36,070 nucleotides of DNA from a virus. Of this stretch, positions 24,871 to 31,751 are shown in pieces. Where the stretch lies: IMG/VR virus record IMGVR_UViG_3300005613_000210, positions 1-36,070 of that record; one strand, written 5' to 3'. The stretch's first letter is position 1. Each line of letters begins with the position of its first letter. A program made the translations under genes and the position numbers. The notes under the pieces were generated by a model, which was not told the DNA's origin, ran no database searches, and saw nothing but the letters and a program-made list of their open reading frames with translations.

Positions 24871-25525
24871 AAAAACACTGGGTATTCTTAAAAACTTTGC
24901 AAGTATCAATAACTCAATTCTTGTAAAATCTGGAAACAAACTCCGCACAATTTCAATGGCAAAGAATATTCTTGCTGAGGCTGAAATTGGTGAGCAGTTT
25001 CCGCGTGATTTTGCTGTTTATGATTTGAATCAATTTCTGAATGGTCTCAGTTTGCATCAAGATCCAGATATTGATTTTGATGAAGAATCATATCTCATGA
25101 TTCGTGAAGGCAAGCGTAGGGTTAAGTATTTCTTTGCAGATCCAAGTGTAATTGTTTCTCCTCCTGATAAGGAAATCGACCTCCCATCTAAAGATGTTTG
25201 TTTTCAATTGGATAGTGGGTCTTTGGAAAAACTTGTGAAAGCTGCTGCTGTATACCAACTACCAGATCTTTCTGCAATTGGTGAGGCTGGAGTTGTGAAA
25301 CTTGTTGTTAGAGACAAGAAAAACGATACTTCTAATGAGTATTCTATTGTAGTTGGAGAAACTGATAAGGAGTTTACCTTCAACTTTAAGGTTGAGAATA
25401 TTAAGATTATTCCTGGAGCATATGATGTAGTAGTTTCATCAAAACTTCTTTCTGAGTTTTCAAATACTAAGTATGACCTTAAGTATTGGATTGCTCTCGA
25501 ACCCGATTCTACTTTTATTTCATAA
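24857..25525 (+). CDS. 45: Sliding clamp gp45
   Basis: A 222-residue processivity clamp (T4: 228) that tethers gp43 and, in T4, activates late transcription through gp55. MKLSEKTLGILKNFASINNS aligns with the T4 N-terminus (MKLSKDTTALLKNFATINSG). FAVYDLNQFLNGLSL, FFADPSVIVSPP and the C-terminal IALEPDST also match T4. It overlaps the upstream DUF3310 gene by 14 bases and the next start by one base. The clamp-loader genes 44 and 62 follow with inserted genes between. Confidence 0.96.
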   Translation: MKLSEKTLGILKNFASINNSILVKSGNKLRTISMAKNILAEAEIGEQFPRDFAVYDLNQFLNGLSLHQDPDIDFDEESYLMIREGKRRVKYFFADPSVIVSPPDKEIDLPSKDVCFQLDSGSLEKLVKAAAVYQLPDLSAIGEAGVVKLVVRDKKNDTSNEYSIVVGETDKEFTFNFKVENIKIIPGAYDVVVSSKLLSEFSNTKYDLKYWIALEPDSTFIS

Positions 25526-25947
25526 TGGAATTCTTGCTATATCTAACACCAGAAGCAAAAGAAATTCTTGATATGGTTTATAAGAAAAACTATCAAGTGA
25601 GAGAAAATATTGAGTTATGCAAAAAGAATAAAGAATTTTTCGGTTATACTAACTCAAGAAAAAAGTTTGTGATATGCACAGATAATATTAAAAAAAGTGG
25701 GCATGATGTTAAGTTTTATATAAATGAAACTGTATATCATGAATCTGTACATGTAGCACATTATTGTAATGGATTTAATCCATTTGGCATATCTCAAAAC
25801 AAAATGCGTCTTTCTGATGATAAACTTTATAGTCTTAATAATTCCTTGAGTTTGTCTAATTCAAAGAGTAGAATAGAATATGAGGCATATTGGATGGAAG
25901 ATAAACCAAATGAAGTAAAGTATGTTTTGAAAAAATATTGTTTTTGA
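25525..25947 (+). CDS. Small HExxH metallopeptidase-like protein
   Basis: A 140-residue protein coupled to gp45 (TAATG); the longer frame from 25486 lies inside gp45 and is rejected. The motif HESVH (H72-H76), in NETVYHESVHVAHYC, is a zincin-type HExxH. A second conserved-looking acidic segment, SRIEYEAYWMEDKPNEV, could supply the third ligand. The protein ends KKYCF. There is no signal peptide, so it would act in the cytoplasm. Its substrate is unknown and activity is unproven. Short zincin-like proteins next to the clamp are, to my recollection, present in other T4-like cyanophages. Confidence 0.65.
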   Translation: MEFLLYLTPEAKEILDMVYKKNYQVRENIELCKKNKEFFGYTNSRKKFVICTDNIKKSGHDVKFYINETVYHESVHVAHYCNGFNPFGISQNKMRLSDDKLYSLNNSLSLSNSKSRIEYEAYWMEDKPNEVKYVLKKYCF

Positions 25948-25949
25948 TG

Positions 25950-26012
25950 AATACATTTGCAAGTATTCTTTTTTATAAATAATTATGTAGTTAGAATGTA
26001 AGCAAATGTATT
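25950..26012 (+). promoter_or_regulatory. Late promoter inside a hairpin that buries an HNH gene start
   Basis: AATACATTTGC (25950-25960) and GCAAATGTATT (26002-26012) form a perfect 11-bp stem, and the right arm contains the HNH gene ATG (26006-26008). Past a 2x2 mismatch, GTATTCT (25963-25969) pairs with AGAATGT (25993-25999), adding 7 pairs including two G-U. The loop carries an exact late promoter TATAAATA (25974-25981). Late transcripts starting near 25987 lack both left arms. Confidence 0.85.
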
Positions 26013-26650
26013 GTTTGGAATGTAATTTTACTCTTGGTAAAAGACAAAAAAAGTTTTGCTCTCGCAAATGTATGAATGTATATAATGCAAGAGAATTTGG
26101 CATGAAACACCGAGAAGAAAATCCAAGCAGATACAAAGTTTGTAAAGAATGTAACCAATCTCTAAATCTCAATAAATTTAGTTTAATTGAAAAATGGAAT
26201 ATTAATTCTGGCACAAGAGATATTTGTAAAAAATGTTCCGCAAAATTAAATGAAAAAGATAGAAGAGATAGAGATTGGAAATTTGATGCTAAAAAAGTTC
26301 TTTATGATAATGCAAAACAGAGGGCAAAAAAGTCAAACATAGAGTTTACTCTCACTAAAGAAGATATTGATATTCCAGATACTTGTCCTGTTTTTGGGTT
26401 TCCACTCAAAAGAGAAAATAGAGAATCTTGGATGTATGCTCCAAGTATTGATAGAATAGACAATACTATGGGGTATATTAAAGAAAATATTATTATTGTT
26501 AGTAGGAGAGCAAATATTCTTAAAAAAGATGCTACAATTGAAGAGTTGAGGAAACTTGCAAATTATTATGAACATTTTCGTGACAAACAAATTTCCTGCG
26601 GAAAGTGCAATTGTACTTCCAGACAAATTAATAGTGAAGATGCCAGTTGA
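26006..26650 (+). CDS. HNH-type homing endonuclease
   Basis: A 214-residue free-standing endonuclease. The N-terminus carries a zinc-finger-like set (C3, C6, C18, C22), and a second Cys pair set follows (CKEC near 50, CKKC near 75). The nuclease core is TCPVFGFPLK, then PSIDRIDNTMGYIKENIIIV and SRRANILKKDATIEEL, the pattern of phage HNH-related enzymes (D-x-x-x-D...N..N). It is controlled by its own late promoter and a start-codon hairpin. Its last 83 bases overlap the start of the next gene in another frame, and the final ~25 residues (after YYEHF) look like accidental read-through into that gene. Confidence 0.85.
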   Translation: MYCLECNFTLGKRQKKFCSRKCMNVYNAREFGMKHREENPSRYKVCKECNQSLNLNKFSLIEKWNINSGTRDICKKCSAKLNEKDRRDRDWKFDAKKVLYDNAKQRAKKSNIEFTLTKEDIDIPDTCPVFGFPLKRENRESWMYAPSIDRIDNTMGYIKENIIIVSRRANILKKDATIEELRKLANYYEHFRDKQISCGKCNCTSRQINSEDAS

Positions 26651-27080
26651 AACATGCCAAATGCTTTCTATTGTTGCTTCTGATAAGTGGGGATATGGAT
26701 ACGGCACTCTTCCCAAAACTGATGGCACCCCCTATAAAACCGAAAAAGGTGCATTTCGCAATCATCCCTGCACCAAATGGGCAATGGAGAATATCAACAA
26801 TGCCTATTGGTTAATTAAATGGGGTCTCAACTTGTGTGATGAATACTGCCTGAGGTATAATAAAACTCACTCCTGTTATAAAACTCTTGTGGATGCATAT
26901 TATTTGTTTCCAAAGGGTAAGATTACAGAAGTGACACCATTTGCTCGTGCTATGCCTGAGGAATGGAAGTTTGACAAAACTATTGATACATTTGAAGCAT
27001 ACAAAAGATATATTGCATCCAAACCTTGGGTGTCTGAGAACTATCTTCGTATGCCACAACGCAAACCTGAATGGGTATAA
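26568..27080 (+). CDS. Conserved phage protein of unknown function
   Basis: A 170-residue protein; I start at the ATG giving MNIFVTNKFPAESAIVLPD rather than at the upstream TTG. Cys/Trp/Tyr-rich helical segments include VETCQMLSIVAS, NHPCTKWAMENINNAYWL, CDEYCLRYNKTHSCYK and KRYIASKPWV near the end. The family recurs in T4-like cyanophages as far as I recall; one or two such proteins are labelled pyrimidine-dimer glycosylase-like, which I cannot confirm. Its 5' end is overlapped by the HNH gene, and no good Shine-Dalgarno lies before the ATG, so it may depend on coupling to the HNH gene or on reduced initiation. Confidence 0.65.
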   Translation: MNIFVTNKFPAESAIVLPDKLIVKMPVETCQMLSIVASDKWGYGYGTLPKTDGTPYKTEKGAFRNHPCTKWAMENINNAYWLIKWGLNLCDEYCLRYNKTHSCYKTLVDAYYLFPKGKITEVTPFARAMPEEWKFDKTIDTFEAYKRYIASKPWVSENYLRMPQRKPEWV

Positions 27081-27199
27081 TGTATAAAAAAGGTGATGTT
27101 TTCCTTGATAAAGATACACGCAAGTTGTATATTTTTGATGGGAATGAATGGTTGGAGATTGTCCCAAGTTCTTATTTGAAAAAACCTGATTGGATTTAA
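27080..27199 (+). CDS. Small protein of 39 residues, unknown function
   Basis: A frame coupled to the previous gene (TAATG) and ending 2 bases before the gp44 ATG. The sequence MYKKGDVFLDKDTRKLYIF and GNEWLEIVPSS reads as a small beta-hairpin-rich domain. Tight packing on both sides and sensible residue composition support a real gene. No function is recognised. Confidence 0.55.
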   Translation: MYKKGDVFLDKDTRKLYIFDGNEWLEIVPSSYLKKPDWI

Positions 27200-27201
27200 T
27201 T

Positions 27202-28146
27202 ATGAGCAGTGATTTCCTTTTTGTGGAGAAATATCGTCCTCAAGTAATTGACGATTGTATTCTCCCTGATGAAACTAAAAAAACATTTAAGGAGTTTGTA
27301 GAGAAGGGTGAGATTCCTAATCTTCTTCTTGCAGGACCTCCTGGTATTGGTAAAACCACAATCGCAAAAGCATTATGTAACGAATTGGGTGCAGATTTTT
27401 ATGTCATCAACGGATCCGACGAAGGACGTTTCTTGGATACTGTACGAAACCAAGCAAAGAACTTTGCTTCGACCGTATCACTTGCGGGATCTTCTAAACA
27501 CAAAGTCATCATTATCGATGAGGCGGATAACACTGGCAACGACGTTCAACTCCTATTACGGGCGAATATTGAGACATTTTATAACAATTGCAGATTTATC
27601 TTCACTTGTAACTACAAAAACAAAATTATCGAACCCCTCCATTCCCGATGCGCTGTTATCGATTTTAACATTAGGGGGAAGCAAAAAGCACAACTTGCAG
27701 GATCATTCTTTAAGAGACTTCAAACTATTTTGGATGAAGAAAGAATTGAATACGAACAAAAAGTACTTGTTGAAATTATTTCAAAGCACTTTCCAGATTT
27801 CAGAAGAGTTTTAAATGAATGTCAAAGGTATGCAACTGGAGGAAAAATTGATTCTGGTATTTTGGCATCCTTTTCAGATGTTGCCGTAAATAATCTTATC
27901 CAAAACCTTAAGGAAAAAAACTTCCCTGAAGTCCGTAAGTGGGTGGTATCTAATCTTGATAATGATGTATCTGTAATTATGCGTCGTATTTACGATGCTC
28001 TTTACAATGCTCTTGAAAACAATAGCATTCCTGCTGCTGTGCTTGTGCTTGCTAAGTATCAATATCAGTCTTCCTTCTGTGCCGACCAAGAAATAAATAT
28101 GCTTGCCTGTCTTACCGAATTAATGGTTGAATGTAATTTTAAATAG
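27202..28146 (+). CDS. 44: Clamp loader ATPase gp44
   Basis: A 314-residue AAA+ ATPase (T4: 319); four copies with gp62 load the gp45 clamp. The start is the ATG giving MSSDFLFVEKYRPQ; a TTG four codons upstream overlaps the previous gene and is rejected. Motifs in order: VEKYRP (N-terminal RFC box), Walker A GPPGIGKTT (K51), Walker B VIIIDEAD, sensor 1 FTCNYKNKI, and the arginine-finger SRC motif in LHSRCAVIDF. Downstream, a homing endonuclease gene, a small gene and dam separate it from gp62, which is its immediate neighbour in T4. Confidence 0.96.
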   Translation: MSSDFLFVEKYRPQVIDDCILPDETKKTFKEFVEKGEIPNLLLAGPPGIGKTTIAKALCNELGADFYVINGSDEGRFLDTVRNQAKNFASTVSLAGSSKHKVIIIDEADNTGNDVQLLLRANIETFYNNCRFIFTCNYKNKIIEPLHSRCAVIDFNIRGKQKAQLAGSFFKRLQTILDEERIEYEQKVLVEIISKHFPDFRRVLNECQRYATGGKIDSGILASFSDVAVNNLIQNLKEKNFPEVRKWVVSNLDNDVSVIMRRIYDALYNALENNSIPAAVLVLAKYQYQSSFCADQEINMLACLTELMVECNFK

Positions 28147-28197
28147 TATAAAGTTGCTTTTGTATAAATAATTATAGCAAACGCAACTTGGTATTAT
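28143..28197 (+). promoter_or_regulatory. Late promoter inside a hairpin that buries a homing endonuclease start
   Basis: AAGTTGC (28151-28157) pairs with GCAACTT (28183-28189). The stem continues inward (TTTG 28159-28162 with CAAA 28178-28181) and, past one mismatch, outward (28143-28149 with 28191-28197, two G-U pairs). The outer part includes the start codon at 28196-28198. The loop holds an exact late promoter TATAAATA (28163-28170). The left side overlaps the gp44 stop. Confidence 0.8.
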
Positions 28198-28762
28198 GAT
28201 AGAGAAAGGAGCAAAATGGTGGAATAATGGTAAAGTGAATAAAAGGTCAATTGAATGTCCTGGTGATAGTTTTGTTCTTGGTAGGATTTCTTACCCAAGA
28301 AAACCTTTAACTGAAGAAACAAAGGAAAAAATTAAAAAATCTAATAGAGGAAAAATACCTTGGAATAAAGGAAAAACTCAAATATATTCAAATGAAACTT
28401 TAGAAAAAATGCGGCAAGCAAAGGAAAATTACATTCCTTGGAATGCTGGATTAAATTTAAAGGAACTTGGATATGTTGCTTGGAATAAACTTCCAGATAA
28501 TGAAAAAACAAAATATAAACAATATCGTTATTTGGTAGATAAATTAAGTGAGATTAATTATGTTAAACATTATGATATGATTAACCCAGAACATAAACCA
28601 AGAACCAAATGTGGAGTTGATGGTGGTTATCAATTGGACCATATATATCCAGTTTATGAAGGATATATTAATAATATTCCACCAGAAGAAGTTGCTAAAG
28701 TTGAAAATTTAAGAGTTATTCCTTGGGAAGAAAACCAAAGAAAAAAACATAAACTATTGTAA
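28196..28762 (+). CDS. HNH-type homing endonuclease with NUMOD3 motifs
   Basis: A 188-residue protein inserted after gp44. NUMOD3-like DNA-binding repeats occupy the N-terminal half: LTEETKEKIKKSNRGKIPWN, NKGKTQIYSNETLEKMRQAK and a PWNAG repeat. The C-terminal nuclease-like region has YQLDHIYPVYEGYINNI, then VENLRVIPWEENQRKKHK, matching the H....N...N..K spacing of phage HNH-type homing enzymes. It has a late promoter inside a start-codon hairpin, like the 26.0 kb HNH gene, yet the two proteins are not obviously homologous. The frame is intact. Confidence 0.8.
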   Translation: MIEKGAKWWNNGKVNKRSIECPGDSFVLGRISYPRKPLTEETKEKIKKSNRGKIPWNKGKTQIYSNETLEKMRQAKENYIPWNAGLNLKELGYVAWNKLPDNEKTKYKQYRYLVDKLSEINYVKHYDMINPEHKPRTKCGVDGGYQLDHIYPVYEGYINNIPPEEVAKVENLRVIPWEENQRKKHKLL

Positions 28763-28781
28763 TAATATGTTGTAATTTCAA

Positions 28782-28991
28782 ATGAGTCTAGTCAAAATTA
28801 ATAAAAATTCTTTTGTAGAAGAAAAAGTGAAAACTACTCCTGAGAATGTGAAAGAGGCAAATGAAGGTCTCTTTCGTGCTAAAATGACTCTTCCTGCTGC
28901 CGCAAAACATTGTGGTATGACGCAGAAAGAAATGAAACTCACATTTTTTGAGTATTTGAAGTATCACAAATCTGATTATGAAGTCTCTTAA
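28782..28991 (+). CDS. Small helical protein before dam
   Basis: A 69-residue protein, MSLVKINKNSFVEEKVKTT onward. The segment LPAAAKHCGMTQKEMKLTFFEYLK looks like a helix-turn-helix-sized pair of helices. Its stop overlaps the dam start by 14 bases. A small DNA-binding role is possible but unproven. Confidence 0.55.
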   Translation: MSLVKINKNSFVEEKVKTTPENVKEANEGLFRAKMTLPAAAKHCGMTQKEMKLTFFEYLKYHKSDYEVS

Positions 28992-29829
28992 AACACCCTT
29001 GAGGTACCCTGGAGGCAAGTCTCGTGCTTGCGTCAAGATGGATCCCTATTTTCCAGATCTTCGTAACTATGATGAGTTCCGAGAACCATTTCTTGGTGGG
29101 GGAAGTGTTGCGATTTATATTACCAAGAAATATCCAAACCTAGATATTTGGGTTAATGATTTATACGAACCATTGGTAAACTTTTGGCAGCAACTCCAGA
29201 TGTTTGGTAATGAGATGAAAGACATTCTTACCAATCTTAAATCCTCAAATAGCACTCCAGATAAAGCAAAAATACTTTTTAGTGATGCAAAAATTGCTAT
29301 TAACGATATTCATCAGAATAGTTTAGAGCGGGCATGTGCTTTTTATATCGTTAATAAGTGTAGTTTCAGTGGTCTCACAGAGAGTTCTTCATTTTCAGAG
29401 CAAGCATCTAATTCCAATTTTTCTATGAGAGGAATTGAAAAACTTCCAGAGTATTCTAAACTGATTGAAAAATGGCGTATAACTAATTATTCTTATGATT
29501 ACCTGATGGATGGAAACATGGGTGCGTTTGTGTATCTCGATCCTCCTTATGATATTAAGGATAATCTTTATGGACGTAAGGGATCGATGCACAAAGGATT
29601 TGATCATGATAAGTTTGCTACTGATTGTGATGCTTGTAATGTGGACCAACTTATTAGTTACAACTCAGACCAATTGGTAAAAGACCGTTTTAAGAATTGG
29701 AATGCCGCTGAGTTTGACCTTACATATACAATGAGGTCGGTTGGTGAATATATGCGTGAGCAAAAGAAACGTAAAGAACTACTACTTTTTAATTATGGAA
29801 TTGAAGGATTGGTTAAAGTCGATCAATAA
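28978..29829 (+). CDS. dam: DNA adenine methyltransferase (Dam, D12 class)
   Basis: A 283-residue N6-adenine methyltransferase. The AdoMet site is RYPGGKSR near the N-terminus and EPFLGGGSVAI (motif I). DLYEPLVNFW follows, and the catalytic motif IV is YLDPPYDI (D188-Y191). The target-recognition middle contains NKCSFSGLTESSSFS, typical of the D12 class. It probably protects phage DNA from restriction or modulates it; the recognised site, often GATC in this family, cannot be read from sequence. It overlaps both neighbours (14 and 35 bases) and sits inside the clamp-loader cluster, between the 44 and 62 genes. Confidence 0.93.
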   Translation: MKSLKTPLRYPGGKSRACVKMDPYFPDLRNYDEFREPFLGGGSVAIYITKKYPNLDIWVNDLYEPLVNFWQQLQMFGNEMKDILTNLKSSNSTPDKAKILFSDAKIAINDIHQNSLERACAFYIVNKCSFSGLTESSSFSEQASNSNFSMRGIEKLPEYSKLIEKWRITNYSYDYLMDGNMGAFVYLDPPYDIKDNLYGRKGSMHKGFDHDKFATDCDACNVDQLISYNSDQLVKDRFKNWNAAEFDLTYTMRSVGEYMREQKKRKELLLFNYGIEGLVKVDQ

Positions 29830-30175
29830 AACGAAACAGAACCTGATTGAAGAAGACCCCTCACTTGAGAAGGAATATCCTCCTTATGTTATTAATCGCT
29901 GCCTTTCGGGGGAGATAGATTGTATTATGTTTACTAATGAAATGAATAAGTATCATTTTTTACCTAAAAAGATGCAATATGATTTTTATATAAATAGTCT
30001 GAGGAAAAGGACGAGATTTTCTCCCTGGCTCCGACAAGATAAAATCAAAGATCTTGAATATGTCAAAAAATATTATGGTTATAGTAATGAAAAGGCAAAA
30101 CAGGCTTTGAAAATTCTTACCAAAGAACAACTTAACTTTATTAAATCGAAATTTGAAACTGGAGGGAAAAAATGA
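29795..30175 (+). CDS. 62: Clamp loader small subunit gp62
   Basis: A 126-residue protein. I start at the ATG giving MELKDWLKSINKTKQNLIEE; the longer frame runs back into dam and is rejected. It matches the gp62 type known in T4-like cyanophages, which is shorter than T4 gp62 (187), with PPYVINRCLSGEIDCIMF, NEMNKYHFLPKKMQYDF, LRKRTRFSPWLR and YYGYSNEKAKQAL. It overlaps dam by 35 bases and regA by 4. Confidence 0.88.
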   Translation: MELKDWLKSINKTKQNLIEEDPSLEKEYPPYVINRCLSGEIDCIMFTNEMNKYHFLPKKMQYDFYINSLRKRTRFSPWLRQDKIKDLEYVKKYYGYSNEKAKQALKILTKEQLNFIKSKFETGGKK

Positions 30176-30612
30176 GTGTCGTTCAAGAACCTGAAGTGAA
30201 GTGGTCAACAGACCAAATGGTTGAAGTTATTCTTCATGAACCTGATGATTTTCTGAAAGTTCGAGAAACTTTAACTCGCATTGGAGTTGCATCAAGAAAG
30301 GAGAAAAAACTCTATCAATCGTGCCATATTCTTCATAAGCAAGGTCGTTATTTTCTGGTTCATTTCAAAGAACTTTTTGCTTTAGATGGTAAACATGCTA
30401 ATCTTACGGTAAATGATGTACAGCGTAGAAATCGTATCGCTCAACTTCTTGCTGATTGGGGATTGATTGAGATTGTTGATGTCAGTAAAATTGAAAACAT
30501 TGCTCCATTAAACCAAATCAAAGTTTTGGCTTATAAAGATAAGCAAGATTGGATTTTGGAAACAAAATATAATATTGGTGCAAAAAAGAAAAAGGTTGAG
30601 GAAACCGAATAA
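30172..30612 (+). CDS. regA: Translational repressor RegA
   Basis: A 146-residue RNA-binding protein (T4: 122) that represses translation of early mRNAs by binding near start codons. The body aligns with T4 RegA: VEVILHEPDDFLKVRETLTR, then KKLYQSCHILHKQGRYFLVH, LLADWGLIEIV and a C-terminal KYNIG. There is an N-terminal extension of about 17 residues and a Lys-rich C-terminal extension. Position after gp62 is as in T4. A terminator-promoter junction follows its stop. Confidence 0.95.
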   Translation: MSVVQEPEVKWSTDQMVEVILHEPDDFLKVRETLTRIGVASRKEKKLYQSCHILHKQGRYFLVHFKELFALDGKHANLTVNDVQRRNRIAQLLADWGLIEIVDVSKIENIAPLNQIKVLAYKDKQDWILETKYNIGAKKKKVEETE

Positions 30613-30617
30613 GAATG

Positions 30618-30659
30618 TGGGGACATCAACATCCCCATTTTTTATGTTTCTTGTATAAT
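30618..30659 (+). promoter_or_regulatory. Terminator fused to a -10 box (upstream of hsp20)
   Basis: TGGGGA (30618-30623) pairs with TCCCCA (30632-30637) over an 8-base loop and is followed by TTTTTT. TATAAT (30654-30659) comes after a pyrimidine-rich TTTCTTG. No clear -35. The 60-base leader to hsp20 ends in a strong AAAGGAG. Confidence 0.7.
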
Positions 30660-30719
30660 TATTAGTGGATGCCGAAAGGGTCCATACAATCAAACCTCGC
30701 TTAAAAAGGAGTTACTAAA

Positions 30720-31154
30720 ATGACTAACATGACAAGGTATACTGCTGCAGATCTTCCACAGTTGATGGATAGAATCACACGTAATAGTATTGGAATGGAT
30801 GAATATTTTGACCGTTTATTTAATCTTCACGAAACTACATCAAATTATCCACCATATAATTTTATCAAAGTAAGTAATGTTGAGTCAAGATTAGAACTTG
30901 CCCTTGCTGGATTTAGAAAAAAAGAAGTTAATGTCTACACTCAAGATGGTAAACTTTTTGTCGAAGGTCAAAAAGAAGATAAAGAAACGGAAACTAACTA
31001 CCTGCACAAAGGTCTGGCTCAACGGAGTTTTACTAGAGCGTGGACACTCTCTGATGACACGGAAGTTAGATCAGTTGATTTTGAGGATGGGCTTTTAACA
31101 GTTGTTTTGGGTAAAGTTATTCCAGAACACCATAAGAGAAAAGACTGGTTCTAA
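30720..31154 (+). CDS. hsp20: Small heat-shock protein (Hsp20)
   Basis: A 144-residue alpha-crystallin-domain chaperone. The domain spans about residues 43-135, with IKVSNVESRLELALAGFRKK, VNVYTQDGKLFVEGQK, FTRAWTLSDDTEV and the terminal GLLTVVLGKVIPE (the G-x-L strand). Gene hsp20 between regA and 43 is typical of T4-like cyanophages and is absent from T4, so it supports the host inference. It has its own promoter and strong ribosome site, and a terminator follows. Proposed roles are stress protection and scaffolding during infection. Confidence 0.92.
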   Translation: MTNMTRYTAADLPQLMDRITRNSIGMDEYFDRLFNLHETTSNYPPYNFIKVSNVESRLELALAGFRKKEVNVYTQDGKLFVEGQKEDKETETNYLHKGLAQRSFTRAWTLSDDTEVRSVDFEDGLLTVVLGKVIPEHHKRKDWF

Positions 31155-31159
31155 ATATA

Positions 31160-31174
31160 TTGGGTGATACCCAA
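31160..31174 (+). other. Short hairpin after hsp20
   Basis: TTGGGT (31160-31165), loop GAT, ACCCAA (31169-31174): a 6-bp stem within 6 bases of the hsp20 stop with no T-run. It may protect the 3' end or work with the larger terminator just downstream. Confidence 0.45.
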
Positions 31175-31187
31175 ATATCGTCGCCGC

Positions 31188-31241
31188 AAGGGAGTCCCTG
31201 GCAAAATCCAGGTTGACTCCCTTCTTTCTTTTTGGTATAAT
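31188..31241 (+). promoter_or_regulatory. Terminator with an overlapping sigma-70 promoter
   Basis: AAGGGAGTC and CCTGG (31188-31201) pair with CCAGG and GACTCCCTT (31208-31223) with only a TT bulge, then a T-rich run ends the hairpin. The bulge and arm contain TTGACT (31213-31218), 17 bases before TATAAT (31236-31241). The -35 is therefore part of the terminator stem. The next ATG is 23 bases downstream. Confidence 0.85.
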
Positions 31242-31263
31242 GGAGCATATATTGAAATAATGT

Positions 31264-31401
31264 ATGGGAACTAAACAAAGTAAAAAAATTGATTCTAAAG
31301 GGCACGAAGAAGTTTGGATTTGGGAAGAAACTTCAGAAACTATTCAGGCACTTAAAAATCTACATAATACTGTAAAAAAAGTAAATGATTCTAAAAAATG
31401 A
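31264..31401 (+). CDS. Small protein of 45 residues, unknown function
   Basis: A frame starting MGTKQSKKIDSKGHEEVWIW and continuing with EETSETIQALKNLHNTVKKV as a probable helix. It is the first gene after a strong promoter and overlaps the next ATG by 4 bases. No function is recognised. Confidence 0.55.
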   Translation: MGTKQSKKIDSKGHEEVWIWEETSETIQALKNLHNTVKKVNDSKK

Positions 31402-31751
31402 CAATTAAACTTTCCGTATTGAAAACTGGAGAACATATAATAGCAGATGTAAAGGAAATTATTTCCGAAGAAAATGTAGTTGGTTATTTATTTGATAATC
31501 CGCACAGTGTAATATGTGAAAGAAATCCAATCCTAGTTGAAAATATTGAAAATACTGAAACTGAATTTCATATTACTCTGACTCCTTGGATTGTTTTATC
31601 TGCTGAAGAAAAAATACCAGTTCGTCCAAATTTTGTTGTTACTGTTGTTGAACCAGTGCCAATGCTTAAAAAAATGTATGAGGAAAAAATAAATGGAAAA
31701 CTTGAAAATGATAGTTCTTCTGAACAACATAATTCTTTTGGGGGAGATTGA
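31398..31751 (+). CDS. Small Sm-like (predicted) protein, second copy
   Basis: A 117-residue protein with the same plan as the one after uvsW: IKLSVLKTGEHIIADVKE, then ICERNPILVEN, ITLTPWIVLS and IPVRPNFVVTVVEP, then a KKMYEE helix. The G-E turn, the P-[IV] strand and the LTPW strand line up between copies, while overall identity looks low. The tail is Ser/Asn-rich. It overlaps the next gene by 59 bases, an unusually long overlap. Confidence 0.6.
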   Translation: MTIKLSVLKTGEHIIADVKEIISEENVVGYLFDNPHSVICERNPILVENIENTETEFHITLTPWIVLSAEEKIPVRPNFVVTVVEPVPMLKKMYEEKINGKLENDSSSEQHNSFGGD

